From contig JAFZAM010000145.1 in NCBI GenBank assembly GCA_017557265.1, positions 1 to 15,887 on the forward strand: DNA of 15,887 bases, read 5' to 3'. Within the stretch, counting starts at the first letter, position 1. Each line of letters opens with the position of its first letter. Below are positions 7,744-15,495 of this stretch, piece after piece. The stretch is from Oscillospiraceae bacterium (GTDB lineage Bacteria > Bacillota > Clostridia > Oscillospirales > Oscillospiraceae). The notes below the pieces were generated by a model. That model saw nothing but the letters and a program-made list of their open reading frames with translations. It was not told where the DNA came from and did not search any database. Position numbers and translations under genes: made by a program.

Positions 7744-7790
7744 AAAACACCCTCCGTGGCCGCAAATGTGCGGTCGCGGAGGGTGTTTTT
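7744..7790. terminator. Bidirectional terminator between convergent genes
   Basis: Arms 7744-7756 and 7777-7789 form a perfect 13-bp stem. It continues through G-C and wobble pairs into CCGCA/TGCGG (7760-7764/7769-7773) around AATG, about 21 pairs in all. T runs flank it on both strands (TTTTT to 7790; TTTT at 7747-7744 on the minus strand). It serves the CHR pair on the plus strand and the giant surface protein on the minus strand. Confidence 0.92.
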
Positions 7791-7823
7791 CATTGCTTAA
7801 AAACGGTTTTGGACGCTGCTTGA

Positions 7824-7940
7824 TTATTTCTCGTCTTCTTTGCGCTTTCTGCCGATCAGCATCACGCCGATGCCGGCCATGCTGAGAAGCGAGATCGCAA
7901 GCCAGAAGAAGATGTGGCTCTCGTCGCCGGTGGACGGGAC
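7824..7940 (-). other. Cell-wall sorting signal (VPSTGD, helix, basic tail)
   Basis: Codons for VPSTGD occupy 7923-7940. They are followed by a 20-residue hydrophobic helix (FFWLAISLLSMAGIGVMLIG) and RKRKEDEK. This is a variant of the LPXTG pattern, common in Clostridia as xPxTGD, and predicts covalent linkage to peptidoglycan by a sortase encoded elsewhere. Confidence 0.88.
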
Positions 7941-10900
7941 TCCGGCAGGATTGTACAGAGGCTCGTCGGTCGTATCAGAGCCGCCGTAGAGATCATCGCC
8001 GTTGTCGTCATCGCCGCCGAGCGGAGTGTCGGTGTCGCCGATGTCTTCACCGCTCTCCTTGACCTCGAGCGTACCGTTGACATACGTGATGTCGTAGCAC
8101 GCGGTCACGTCTTCACCGTCGGAATTGAGTATCCTTGCGGCGGAAGGAACGTTTTCGGAAGATCCGATCTCGGTCTGCGAGCCGGTAACGGTCACGGAAT
8201 CGAGCTTGTCGCCGGAGGCGAGGCCTGTCGCGGTCGCGGAATCCTTGGTAAGGGCCGCGCCGTCGTAGACCTTGCTGGCGCTGTCGGCGGTCACAGTCAG
8301 ATGAGCGGTCTTGACGGTCAGCTTGCCGTCAACGGTCTTCACGGTGAAGAAGGCATTCTTGTTCTGTCCGAGCTGATCCTTGATGACGTAGTCGGTTATG
8401 ACATTGTCGGAAGCACCGACTTTCGTCTGAGTGCCCTCAATGACGACCTCCACGCTGTAGCCCGTGGGCAGGCCGTCTACAGTGAACTCATCGCTGGTGA
8501 GCGGCGTGCCGTCATAGACCTTTTCCGCGGACGCGGCGATAATGGTGAGACTGTCGGCGGGAGTATCCCAGCCTTTGATCTTCAGGGTGCCGATGCTCAG
8601 GCTGACAATGTAGTTGCCGGCCTTGGCAGTCGGGGTCTCGCCGTCGATGGTAAGGCCGCGGGACTTTGTCGCAGACTCCGGCGCGAACTGGTATATGATG
8701 TCGTTCGGATATTCGCCGACGTTCACATACTGCGTGCCGAGGAAGGTTATTCCTATGGTCTCGCCATCGGCAAGTCCCTCGATGAGCGCGTTGAACGGGC
8801 CGTTCGGACCGCCGGGGAACGGCTTGCCGTCGTACTGCTTTTCGGCGCTGGGCGTCGTTATGCTGAGCGACGCCTGGGTGACCTTCAGCGTTACGCTGGC
8901 ATTAGCCGTCTCGTAGTTCTTATTCTCGGCTTTGACGTAGATCGTGATCTCGGTGACATCCTTGACGCTCGGAGCGGTCTCGGACCAGTCGGAGCCGTTG
9001 GTGCTGTAAAAGATATTCGTGTTCTCGGTCACGGTGACGGTGGCTTCGGCGGCATGGCTCGCGCCGTCGTATGCACCCTCGTAACCGGTCGCGGTCAAGC
9101 CGAGCAGGTCGGCGGAGGCCTTGGTTACCTCGAGTTTGCCGTTAACGTAGCTGATGGCATAGTTTTCGGTGACGACGTTGCCCTCGGCGTTGACTATCTT
9201 CGCGGCGGACGGGACGTTGTCGGAGCAGCCGACGTCGGTCCGGCTGCCGGTGACGGTCACGGACTCGATGGAGTCGCCCTCGGCAAGAGCAGAGTAGGTG
9301 TAGCTGTCCTTGACAAGAGGATCGCCGTCAAAGACCTTCTCGTCGGAGTCGGCGGTGATGGTCAGTTCCTTCGCGGTGACCTTGAGCGTTACGGTGGCGG
9401 TCGCCGTCTCATAGTTCTTGTTCTCGGCCTTTATCTGAACGGTGAGCTCTCCGACGTCGGTAATGCTCGGAGCCTCGGTCGTCCAGGCTCTGGTCCAGCT
9501 GTAATAGACGGTCGTGCCGTCGGTAACGGCGACGCTGACGGTCGCGGAATGCGCCTTGCCGTCATAGGTCACGTCGCAGCCGCTCGCGGTCAGACCGAGC
9601 AGCGATGCCGCGGCGGGCGTGATGGTGAACTTGCCGGCCACGGGCGTGACGGAGTAGTTCCGGTTAGTGCCGGGAACTACGTTAATGGCATACTCGCCGA
9701 CGTCCTCGCCCGCAACGCGGACGACTTCGTAAACGAGCGTATCGCCGGCAACGACGCCATCTTCGGTGGCGTCGAGCGTGGGTTCGGCGCCGTTATAGAC
9801 CTTGCCGTTGTCGTTGGCGGTAACGGTGACTGCCTTCGGAGTGACCTTCATGGTCACGGTCGTGGTCGCAGTCGCGTAGTTGGAGTTAGTCGCGCGGACG
9901 TACACCGTGAACTCGTCGACGTCCTTGATGGACGGAGCGTCGGTGGTCCAGTCGTCGCCGTTGAGGCTGTACTCTATGGTCGTGTCGTCGGTCACGGTGA
10001 CGCTGGCGGAGACGGAATACGAGTTCCCGTCATAGACGTCGTCATGACCGCTCGCGACGAGGCCGAGGCCCTCGGAGCCGGCAGCGCTGATGGTGAACTT
10101 GCCGCCCTCGACGCTGACCGAGTAGTTCGGATTCGAGCCGGCAGTAACGGTGATGTCGTACTCGCCGACGGTCTGTCCGGGCGCGCGGTCAAGCTCGTAG
10201 TCGAGCGTCTCGCCCGCTACGGCGCCGGTCACGGTCGCGGTGAGCGCCGGATCGGTGCTCGGGTCGTTGTCGTAGGTCTTCGTCTTGTCGTCGGCTTTGA
10301 TGGAGGCGGTCTTCGCGGTGACGGTAAGGGTCACGGAGCCGGTCGCCGTCTCATAGTTGGAGTTCGTCGCGCGTACGCTGTAGGTCGCGGAGCCGACGTT
10401 CTTGATGATCGGGGCGTCGGGAGTCCATTCGCCGTCGACCAGATACTCGACGGTCGTTCCATCGGTCACGGTGACACTGACGGTCGCGGAATGCTCGCCT
10501 CCGTCGTATACGTCGCTGTAGTTCGTCGTTGTCAGACCGAGCTCGCTCGCGGGAGCGCTGCCGATTACGAGAACGACGTCATCGGAGGCGGAGTCTGTGC
10601 CGATCACGTAGCCGGCGGGCGCGTTGGAAATGGTCACGGTCACGGTGACGGTATAAGTTCCGGCGTTGGTGCCCTTGGCGACAGGATCGACTTCGTCGCC
10701 GTTATCGTTCACGGCGGAGACGGTCTGCGTGAAGCCGCTGGGCAGTTCTGCCGCGACGCCAGCGACGGTGTAGCTGACGGTGAAGGCATCGTTGCTCTGC
10801 TCGGTGCCGTTGAAGGTCGTGTTCGCGCTGCTGCCGACGATCGCGACGGAGACTATGGCGTTCCACTGCGCGTAAAGCGTGACGGAATCGTTCGTCCCCG

Positions 10901-13900
10901 CGAGGTCGGTGACGACGGCCTCATCCTCGATGAGGTCCGTGCTGCCGGCAAGCGTCCAGCCGGTGAACTCGTAGCCGGTGCGGCTGAAGACGTTGGCGCT
11001 CAGCGCGGTCGCAGTGCCGTACGGGATGGTCTGAGGATCCATCGAGCCTTCGCCGCCGTTTGCGTCGAAGTTGACAGTGTAGCTCATCTGCCATACGGCG
11101 TAGAGGTTGATCGTCGCGCCGTTGGTGCCGATGACGCCAAGATCAACGAGATCTTCGTTGCCGAAATCGGCTCCGTCCTCATAGACGACGGTCGTGCCGG
11201 CGGAATTCGTATCCCAGCCGAGGAAACGGCCGTTAGCGATATCAAAGGCGTTGGCAGTGAGCGTCGTGCTCTGTCCGTAAGTAACGGTCTGATTCGCCAT
11301 CGAGCCGGAACCGCCGTTGGGGTTGAACTTGACAGTATAGGTGTTGGCCGCGACGGCGGCGGTGTACTCGGTATTGGCGTAGGCGTCAGTTCCGTAGCGG
11401 TTCAGCTTGGACTTAGCGTTTGCCTCAGAAAGCGTGGATCCGTTGACGACCGAAGTTCCGTCGTCCCTGACCCAACCGGTGACGTGATAACCCTCGTCTG
11501 CCTCCGCTTTCGAGCCGGTAACGCCAGCATTGCTGAGGACTTGAAGATCCTGATTGGAAGTAGCGTATCCTTCGGCGATATGGCCATGGGAGCCGGTACT
11601 GTAAACGACGTTATACTTGACGTTGGGATCGGGAACCCAGCTCGGGTAGAGCGTGACGGTGCCTATGGGAAGAATGATCGGAGACCCGGGAACGTAGCTG
11701 TCGCCGGAGCCGTCGGGTTCGGTATTCCAGACCGGTGTCGCAACATACTCGTGATCGGCGTTCTCCATTCCGACCATGTAACCGTAACGGGCGAGATCCG
11801 CGGGGATATCCGCGACGGACACGGAAGTACCGACCAGTCTGGTCACGTCTTCAGGCATAGTGCCCGCGCCGCCGTTATAATCATAGTGCAGGGTGCCGAA
11901 GTTATTCTGCACTGTAATGGGCAGCGGAGCAACGCTGACCTGACCGGTAACGCTGTTGTAGAACGTGCCGTCGAAGTAATAGGTCTTGTCCTTAGTAACG
12001 GTGAGACTGACGTAGACCCACTCGTCGTCGTAGTCGCTATGCCATTCGGAGGAGCCCTCCGCGATGACATGGAAGTTGACGATATCCTCGTCCTCACGCG
12101 CAGTCAGATACGGCTCGTGAAGCTCGACGACGCCGGATTCCTTTCTGGCGCGCACGATGACCGTGGTGCTCTGATAAAAAGGATCTGTCTCGTCGGTAAT
12201 ATCGCTGTGAACGATCGTATCGACCAACTCGACGTCGGTGGTGACCGAGTCAAGGAACAGAACGTTGTTGCCAACGGATGTCGCGCCGAAGTTGTTGCCT
12301 ATCCAGGAGGAAGGCGCGAGAACGCCGCCCTCGGGCATGCCCTCGGCGTTGCGGTACTGCATGATTCGGATGAGCGAGAGACCTGAGCACTGCGTAAGAG
12401 CTGTGTTGTCGATGCTCCTGACGGAACTCGGGATCACGAGTTCGCCGTTCATGTAAATGCTTTCGCCGATATGAGTATAACCGAAAGCGGATTTGCCAAT
12501 CGTTTCGAGGCCTTCGTTCAGTTCGATCTTTCCGCTGAGGCCAGAGTATGCAAAAGCGGAATCTCCGATCGACTTGAGCGTACTCGGAAATATGATCCTT
12601 GTCAGACTGATGGCATAGAAAGCCGAACCTTCAATCCCCGTGATACCTTCCTCAAGAACGCACTTCTGAATGGAGACCGTCCCCATATTGGAGACAGAGC
12701 GTGAAAACACGTATTTTTTTATCGATCCGAAGGATCCGGGGACGGTGACGGTCCCGAAGTAATGGGCGTCTCCGTTGTCCTTGTCCGCCAGGAAATACTG
12801 CGAAAGAGCCGAAACCGTCATCGGAGAGGCAAATTCCGTATCGCCGAGAGCGTAGACTCTCGTCGGAACGGTAAGCGATACGCGGTTGCTGGAACTGAGT
12901 GCCTTATTGAGGGTACCGTCTTCATTTTTCTTGCCGACGAAGTTAAGAAGATAGCCGTTCTTGCTGTTGAACTTCCAGTGAACGCCGTCCTCGTCAACGA
13001 CTTCCATCGAGGTCGGATCGAGGTCGTCGTCCTTCCAGTGGATCGTCGCGCCGGTAGCGCCCCATGGATTGTTCTTCCATGGTGTCGTAGAAATTCCGTC
13101 TGCCTTCAGAACGCTTCTGACGTAGATGTCGGTCAAGCCGCCGTCGCACCAGAAAACGTCCGTCGGGAAAGAACTGGAAGGCCTGCCGGTAAGGGCGGAA
13201 CCCGTCTCGTCTCCGACAGTCACGGTACGCAGCGCATAGCAGTAAGCAAATGCGGAAGCCCCGATATCGGTCACGCTCTTCGGGATGACGATCTCCGTGA
13301 GGTTTTCGCAGTTCATGAACGCGTACTTCTGGATCGTCTTAAGAGTCGAGGGAAGATTCGTCAGACTCGTTAGACCCGTGCATTCATAGAAAGCATACTG
13401 GTCTATGTCCTGCAGACCTTCATGGAACGTTACGCTGGTAAGCGAGGAGTTGATGGAGCAGAGCTGAGCAGGAAGCTTCGTTATGCCGCAGCCTTCCTCA
13501 AAAACGAGCGAGGTGAGGCGGCCGTGTACTCCGCGCATGGCAAATGCGCCCTTGGCAATCTTCGTAGCCGCTCCGGCCGGAACGGTCAGCGTTCCGCCTT
13601 CCCAGGAATCTTTGACTCCATATATGGTATCATTATAAATGATAAGATCCGTATCGTTGTCATAGAATTCCGAAGGGAATACTATCTTCGCGTTCTTGAT
13701 GTGATCGTAGTATCTGGGAACGCAGTTGGAGTACACGCTCACAACCACGGAAGCGGGCAGCGCGCTCAGGTCGATCGTAGTATTGGCGGGAGCGTTTTCA
13801 AAACAGGCGGTCCCTATCGTCGTTACGGTCGACGGGATAACGATGGTGCCCTTGCACATGGCCAACGCATCATTCCCTATCGACGTCGTCTCCGGGTGAA

Positions 13901-15194
13901 GGATGGGATTGGAAATGGAACAGTAGTAAAACGCATAGTTCGGAATCACCGTTACCTGCGTGTTCGAGAGATCGAGACTGGTGATGTTCGTACGGTAGAA
14001 TGAACTTCCGCCGATGCTCTTCAGGTTAACGAGCGAAGTAAAGTTGACTCCGCCGCTGCCTATTCCCGCGTCGTAGAAAGCCTTCGAGCCGATGGTCTCG
14101 ACGGTGACGGGAAGGGTCAGCTTTCCGAGGGAATTGCCTTCGAAGGCGCTCGAACCGATCGTTGTGATCTGGCTGTCGGACGCAAATCTGACGCCCTTAA
14201 GGCCCGCTCCCTTGAATACCTCGGAGCCGATGGCCGTGATAGGCATTCCGTTATAAGTCGCCGGTATATAGATCTTCGTCGGAGATCCGGGATCGCCGGG
14301 ATACTGGCCTGGCGCCCAAACTTCGAACGCGGTGATCTTCCAACCGCCGTTACCATCGCCAGCCAGAGTGACCAGCGTGTTGCCGTACTGAGCGGAATTA
14401 AATATATCGGTAAATCCGCTGGGAGCGGCGGACCAGATGGCATACAGCGTAACGTCTCCGCTCGCGGGGATCGTTCTGCCGCTGCTGTAAACTATTTCGC
14501 TCTGTTCAAGGACCGGATGAATGGACCAGCCCTGAAAAGTGCTTCCTTCTAGAGTAAAGGTATTGGCATACAGAGCGTGAGACGTACTGTCGGCAACGAT
14601 CGTCTGCGATTCCATCGTGCCTTCGCCGCCGTTGGCGTCGAAGGTGACGGTGATGGAGGTGCCTTCTTCGCCGTCGTAGAGGATATAGATATCGCTCAGA
14701 GCGGCGTCGCGGGTCGGCTCGCCATCTGACACGTCGCCGTCGACGTCTTTGACGCCGTTAACAAGGCCGTCGCCAAGCTCGAGCTGCTCGAGGTCGAGAA
14801 GGTCGGTCTTAAGAACGAGGTTCGCGCCGTCGTCGCCAGAGTCGGCGTCTGCATTGGTATCGACGTCGGCATCAGTGTCTGCATCAGTGTCAGCGTCTGC
14901 GTCGGCATCGGCGTCTGCATTCGCGTCAGCGTCTGCGTCTGAATCTGCGTCGGCATCGGCGTCTGCATTCGCGTCAGCGTCTGCGTCGGCATCGGCGTCG
15001 ATATTTATATTGTCAAGGTCCACTTGACCGGACGTGGTTTCGTCTTCCGCGGTTTCATCCACGGGTTCCACTTGCTCTGTAATGATTTCGTCAGGTTCTT
15101 CACCCTCCGCTGCAAAAGCGGCGGTGGGCAGCATCCCAATCAGCATCAACACAAACAGAAGCAAAGCGAGGGTTCTTTTCGCGTTGGTCTTCAT
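7824..15194 (-). CDS. Giant sortase-anchored surface protein (adhesin-like; DA stalk, BspA-like LRR, InlB B-repeats, MBG/YDG modules)
   Basis: 2456 residues. In order: signal peptide (1-29); acidic linker with an Asp-Ala repeat (66-118); InlB/Flg_new-type B-repeat (181-256, TVTFDANGG...LYAIW); BspA-like LRR_5 repeats (about 305-720 and 775-945) with an insert between; Ig-like stretch (985-1095); B-repeat-like units (1101-1190, 1194-1284, 1285-1370, 1371-1446); then MBG/YDG-like modules (1447-2378). An acidic linker leads to VPSTGD (2419-2424), a hydrophobic helix (2428-2447) and tail RKRKEDEK, a sortase sorting signal. The frame extends 26 codons further up, but the ATG at 15194 starts a proper signal peptide and has GAGAGG (15203-15208), so I chose it. 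Such architecture suggests adhesion to host or neighbouring cells; no ligand is shown. No sortase is in the window. Confidence 0.93.
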   Translation of the reverse strand: MKTNAKRTLALLLFVLMLIGMLPTAAFAAEGEEPDEIITEQVEPVDETAEDETTSGQVDLDNINIDADADADADANADADADADSDADADANADADADADADTDADTDADVDTNADADSGDDGANLVLKTDLLDLEQLELGDGLVNGVKDVDGDVSDGEPTRDAALSDIYILYDGEEGTSITVTFDANGGEGTMESQTIVADSTSHALYANTFTLEGSTFQGWSIHPVLEQSEIVYSSGRTIPASGDVTLYAIWSAAPSGFTDIFNSAQYGNTLVTLAGDGNGGWKITAFEVWAPGQYPGDPGSPTKIYIPATYNGMPITAIGSEVFKGAGLKGVRFASDSQITTIGSSAFEGNSLGKLTLPVTVETIGSKAFYDAGIGSGGVNFTSLVNLKSIGGSSFYRTNITSLDLSNTQVTVIPNYAFYYCSISNPILHPETTSIGNDALAMCKGTIVIPSTVTTIGTACFENAPANTTIDLSALPASVVVSVYSNCVPRYYDHIKNAKIVFPSEFYDNDTDLIIYNDTIYGVKDSWEGGTLTVPAGAATKIAKGAFAMRGVHGRLTSLVFEEGCGITKLPAQLCSINSSLTSVTFHEGLQDIDQYAFYECTGLTSLTNLPSTLKTIQKYAFMNCENLTEIVIPKSVTDIGASAFAYCYALRTVTVGDETGSALTGRPSSSFPTDVFWCDGGLTDIYVRSVLKADGISTTPWKNNPWGATGATIHWKDDDLDPTSMEVVDEDGVHWKFNSKNGYLLNFVGKKNEDGTLNKALSSSNRVSLTVPTRVYALGDTEFASPMTVSALSQYFLADKDNGDAHYFGTVTVPGSFGSIKKYVFSRSVSNMGTVSIQKCVLEEGITGIEGSAFYAISLTRIIFPSTLKSIGDSAFAYSGLSGKIELNEGLETIGKSAFGYTHIGESIYMNGELVIPSSVRSIDNTALTQCSGLSLIRIMQYRNAEGMPEGGVLAPSSWIGNNFGATSVGNNVLFLDSVTTDVELVDTIVHSDITDETDPFYQSTTVIVRARKESGVVELHEPYLTAREDEDIVNFHVIAEGSSEWHSDYDDEWVYVSLTVTKDKTYYFDGTFYNSVTGQVSVAPLPITVQNNFGTLHYDYNGGAGTMPEDVTRLVGTSVSVADIPADLARYGYMVGMENADHEYVATPVWNTEPDGSGDSYVPGSPIILPIGTVTLYPSWVPDPNVKYNVVYSTGSHGHIAEGYATSNQDLQVLSNAGVTGSKAEADEGYHVTGWVRDDGTSVVNGSTLSEANAKSKLNRYGTDAYANTEYTAAVAANTYTVKFNPNGGSGSMANQTVTYGQSTTLTANAFDIANGRFLGWDTNSAGTTVVYEDGADFGNEDLVDLGVIGTNGATINLYAVWQMSYTVNFDANGGEGSMDPQTIPYGTATALSANVFSRTGYEFTGWTLAGSTDLIEDEAVVTDLAGTNDSVTLYAQWNAIVSVAIVGSSANTTFNGTEQSNDAFTVSYTVAGVAAELPSGFTQTVSAVNDNGDEVDPVAKGTNAGTYTVTVTVTISNAPAGYVIGTDSASDDVVLVIGSAPASELGLTTTNYSDVYDGGEHSATVSVTVTDGTTVEYLVDGEWTPDAPIIKNVGSATYSVRATNSNYETATGSVTLTVTAKTASIKADDKTKTYDNDPSTDPALTATVTGAVAGETLDYELDRAPGQTVGEYDITVTAGSNPNYSVSVEGGKFTISAAGSEGLGLVASGHDDVYDGNSYSVSASVTVTDDTTIEYSLNGDDWTTDAPSIKDVDEFTVYVRATNSNYATATTTVTMKVTPKAVTVTANDNGKVYNGAEPTLDATEDGVVAGDTLVYEVVRVAGEDVGEYAINVVPGTNRNYSVTPVAGKFTITPAAASLLGLTASGCDVTYDGKAHSATVSVAVTDGTTVYYSWTRAWTTEAPSITDVGELTVQIKAENKNYETATATVTLKVTAKELTITADSDEKVFDGDPLVKDSYTYSALAEGDSIESVTVTGSRTDVGCSDNVPSAAKIVNAEGNVVTENYAISYVNGKLEVTKASADLLGLTATGYEGAYDGASHAAEATVTVTENTNIFYSTNGSDWSETAPSVKDVTEITIYVKAENKNYETANASVTLKVTQASLSITTPSAEKQYDGKPFPGGPNGPFNALIEGLADGETIGITFLGTQYVNVGEYPNDIIYQFAPESATKSRGLTIDGETPTAKAGNYIVSLSIGTLKIKGWDTPADSLTIIAASAEKVYDGTPLTSDEFTVDGLPTGYSVEVVIEGTQTKVGASDNVITDYVIKDQLGQNKNAFFTVKTVDGKLTVKTAHLTVTADSASKVYDGAALTKDSATATGLASGDKLDSVTVTGSQTEIGSSENVPSAARILNSDGEDVTACYDITYVNGTLEVKESGEDIGDTDTPLGGDDDNGDDLYGGSDTTDEPLYNPAGVPSTGDESHIFFWLAISLLSMAGIGVMLIGRKRKEDEK
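8058..10856 (-). repeat. Alternating MBG/YDG-like module array (residues 1447-2378)
   Basis: After an initial unit (1447-1546), two module types alternate. Type A (about 78 aa; 1551-1628, 1708-1787, 1864-1942, 2028-2107) carries LGL-x-YDG near its start, a Y-S/L-x-W middle and NYETA-x-x-VTLKVT at its end. Type B (1629-1707, 1788-1863, 1943-2027, 2108-2214, 2215-2295, 2296-2378) starts with K-x-Y-D/N-G and ends NYxVxxVxGKLxV. The order is A-B-A-B-A-B-A-B-B-B. Both resemble MBG/YDG Ig-like folds and probably form a rigid rod. Confidence 0.8.
10857..11894 (-). repeat. InlB-type B-repeat (Listeria-Bacteroides) cluster
   Basis: Four units at residues 1101-1190, 1194-1284, 1285-1370 and 1371-1446. 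Typical markers are YDYNGGAGTM, VKFNPNGGSGSM and VNFDANGGEGSM, a GW in the middle, and LYPSW, LYAVW or LYAQW at the end. The second unit is divergent and lacks the NGG motif. A further unit lies alone near the N-terminus (14427-14654). Confidence 0.8.
12360..14282 (-). repeat. BspA-like leucine-rich repeat (LRR_5) region
   Basis: Residues about 305-945 hold many copies of the pattern I-G-x-x-A-F-x-x-C-x-x-L-x-x-(I/V)-x-(I/L)-P-x-x-(V/L)-x-x-I, for example TIGSSAFEGNSLGKL and DIGASAFAYCYALRTV. About 55 non-repeat residues (721-775) interrupt it. BspA-type LRRs are common in surface proteins that bind host matrix proteins. Confidence 0.85.
14841..14999 (-). repeat. Asp-Ala dipeptide repeat with a 48-bp DNA repeat
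   Basis: Residues 66-118 are almost wholly DA dipeptides with occasional N, S, T or V. At the DNA level a 44-bp identical segment occurs at 14896-14939 and 14944-14987, a 48-bp (16-residue) period, and its start recurs a third time from about 14984. It resembles the stalk role of Ser-Asp repeats in staphylococcal Sdr proteins. Confidence 0.9.
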
Positions 15195-15304
15195 TAGGTT
15201 TTCCTCTCTTTGTTTTAAGATGTGCCTTTTTGTTACCGCGTCGCGGTACCTCCGGCAATAGCTTCTTTGCAATACCGCCTGAGCGGTATCGGAGGCAAAG
15301 AGCT
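15195..15304 (-). promoter_or_regulatory. Expression platform of the riboswitch leader (SD-sequestering pairings)
   Basis: CTCTTTG (15302-15296) can pair with CAAAGAG (15212-15206), covering part of the Shine-Dalgarno GAGAGG (15203-15208). Its TCTTTGC (15301-15295) can instead pair with GCAAAGA (15270-15264). Between them is a perfect hairpin ATACCGC/GCGGTAT (15272-15289). A second, TACCGC/GCGGTA (15234-15248), has interchangeable arms with the first. No U tract follows either, so control of translation is more likely than termination. Confidence 0.5.
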
Positions 15305-15386
15305 CCGGCGGCCGGGCTGGCTTCGCTCAGACGAGCGGAGGCCCCCATAGCTTTGCGCGGGTACGGTTTCCCGTACTTTGCTGATT
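15305..15386 (-). ncRNA. c-di-GMP-I (GEMM-I) type riboswitch aptamer, downstream copy
   Basis: Read on the minus strand: AGCAAA, a perfect 6-bp stem GTACGG/CCGTAC capped by GAAA, then CGCGCAAAGCTATGGGGGCC, a second arm (CGCTCG/GAGCG), and AGCCAGCCCGGCCGCC. This follows the GEMM-I order: tetraloop stem, CGCAAAGC core, receptor arm, GCAGCC-like 3' segment. The base equivalent to Vc2 G20 is A (position 15382). P1 is weak here. It lies about 20 nt after the upstream copy and 110 nt before the start codon. Confidence 0.7.
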
Positions 15387-15388
15387 AC

Positions 15389-15408
15389 AGATACTATTTT
15401 ATGTATCC
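15389..15408 (-). other. Hairpin linking the two aptamers
   Basis: GGATAC (15408-15403) and GTATCT (15394-15389) pair around an AT-rich loop, joining the 3' end of the upstream aptamer to the 5' end of the downstream one. It may set spacing or stack the two. Confidence 0.4.
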
Positions 15409-15495
15409 GGCAGCTGGCTGCCTCGCCGGACCGTCATCGTCCGGCAGGGGCCCTGTAGCTTTGCGGCCCCGGGTTTCCCCGGGTGTGCCCCCTGC
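15406..15495 (-). ncRNA. c-di-GMP-I (GEMM-I) type riboswitch aptamer, upstream copy
   Basis: Read on the minus strand: GGGCACA, a perfect 6-bp stem CCCGGG/CCCGGG capped by GAAA, then CCGCAAAGCTACAGGGCC, an arm GCCGGAC/GTCCGGC, and GAGGCAGCCAGCTGCC. GGCA at the start pairs with TGCC at the end as P1. This closely follows the GEMM-I consensus, including the GNRA loop, CGCAAAGC core and GGCAGCCAG-TGCC end. The base equivalent to Vc2 G20 is G (15489), the c-di-GMP-type choice. Confidence 0.8.

Noticed and set aside
7914..12386. A 1490-codon open frame on the plus strand
   Set aside because: It lies wholly antisense to the giant surface gene. Its translation is rich in R, G, D and V with no domain, signal peptide or RBS, and it follows from codon bias of the repeat-rich minus-strand gene.
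12762..13373. Plus-strand frames of about 200 codons (also 13422-14003)
   Set aside because: They are antisense to the LRR region, whose minus-strand translation has an unmistakable repeat pattern.
14841..14999. CRISPR array from the short repeats
   Set aside because: The repeats are in-frame codons for Asp-Ala with no unique spacers.
15234..15248. Hairpin TACCGC/GCGGTA as an intrinsic terminator
   Set aside because: On the minus strand it is followed by AACAAAAAGG, with no U tract, so it is unlikely to terminate.
15195..15272. 26-codon upstream extension of the giant gene
   Set aside because: It would put a charged stretch before a normal signal peptide, and the ATG at 15272 has no good RBS and sits inside a leader hairpin.
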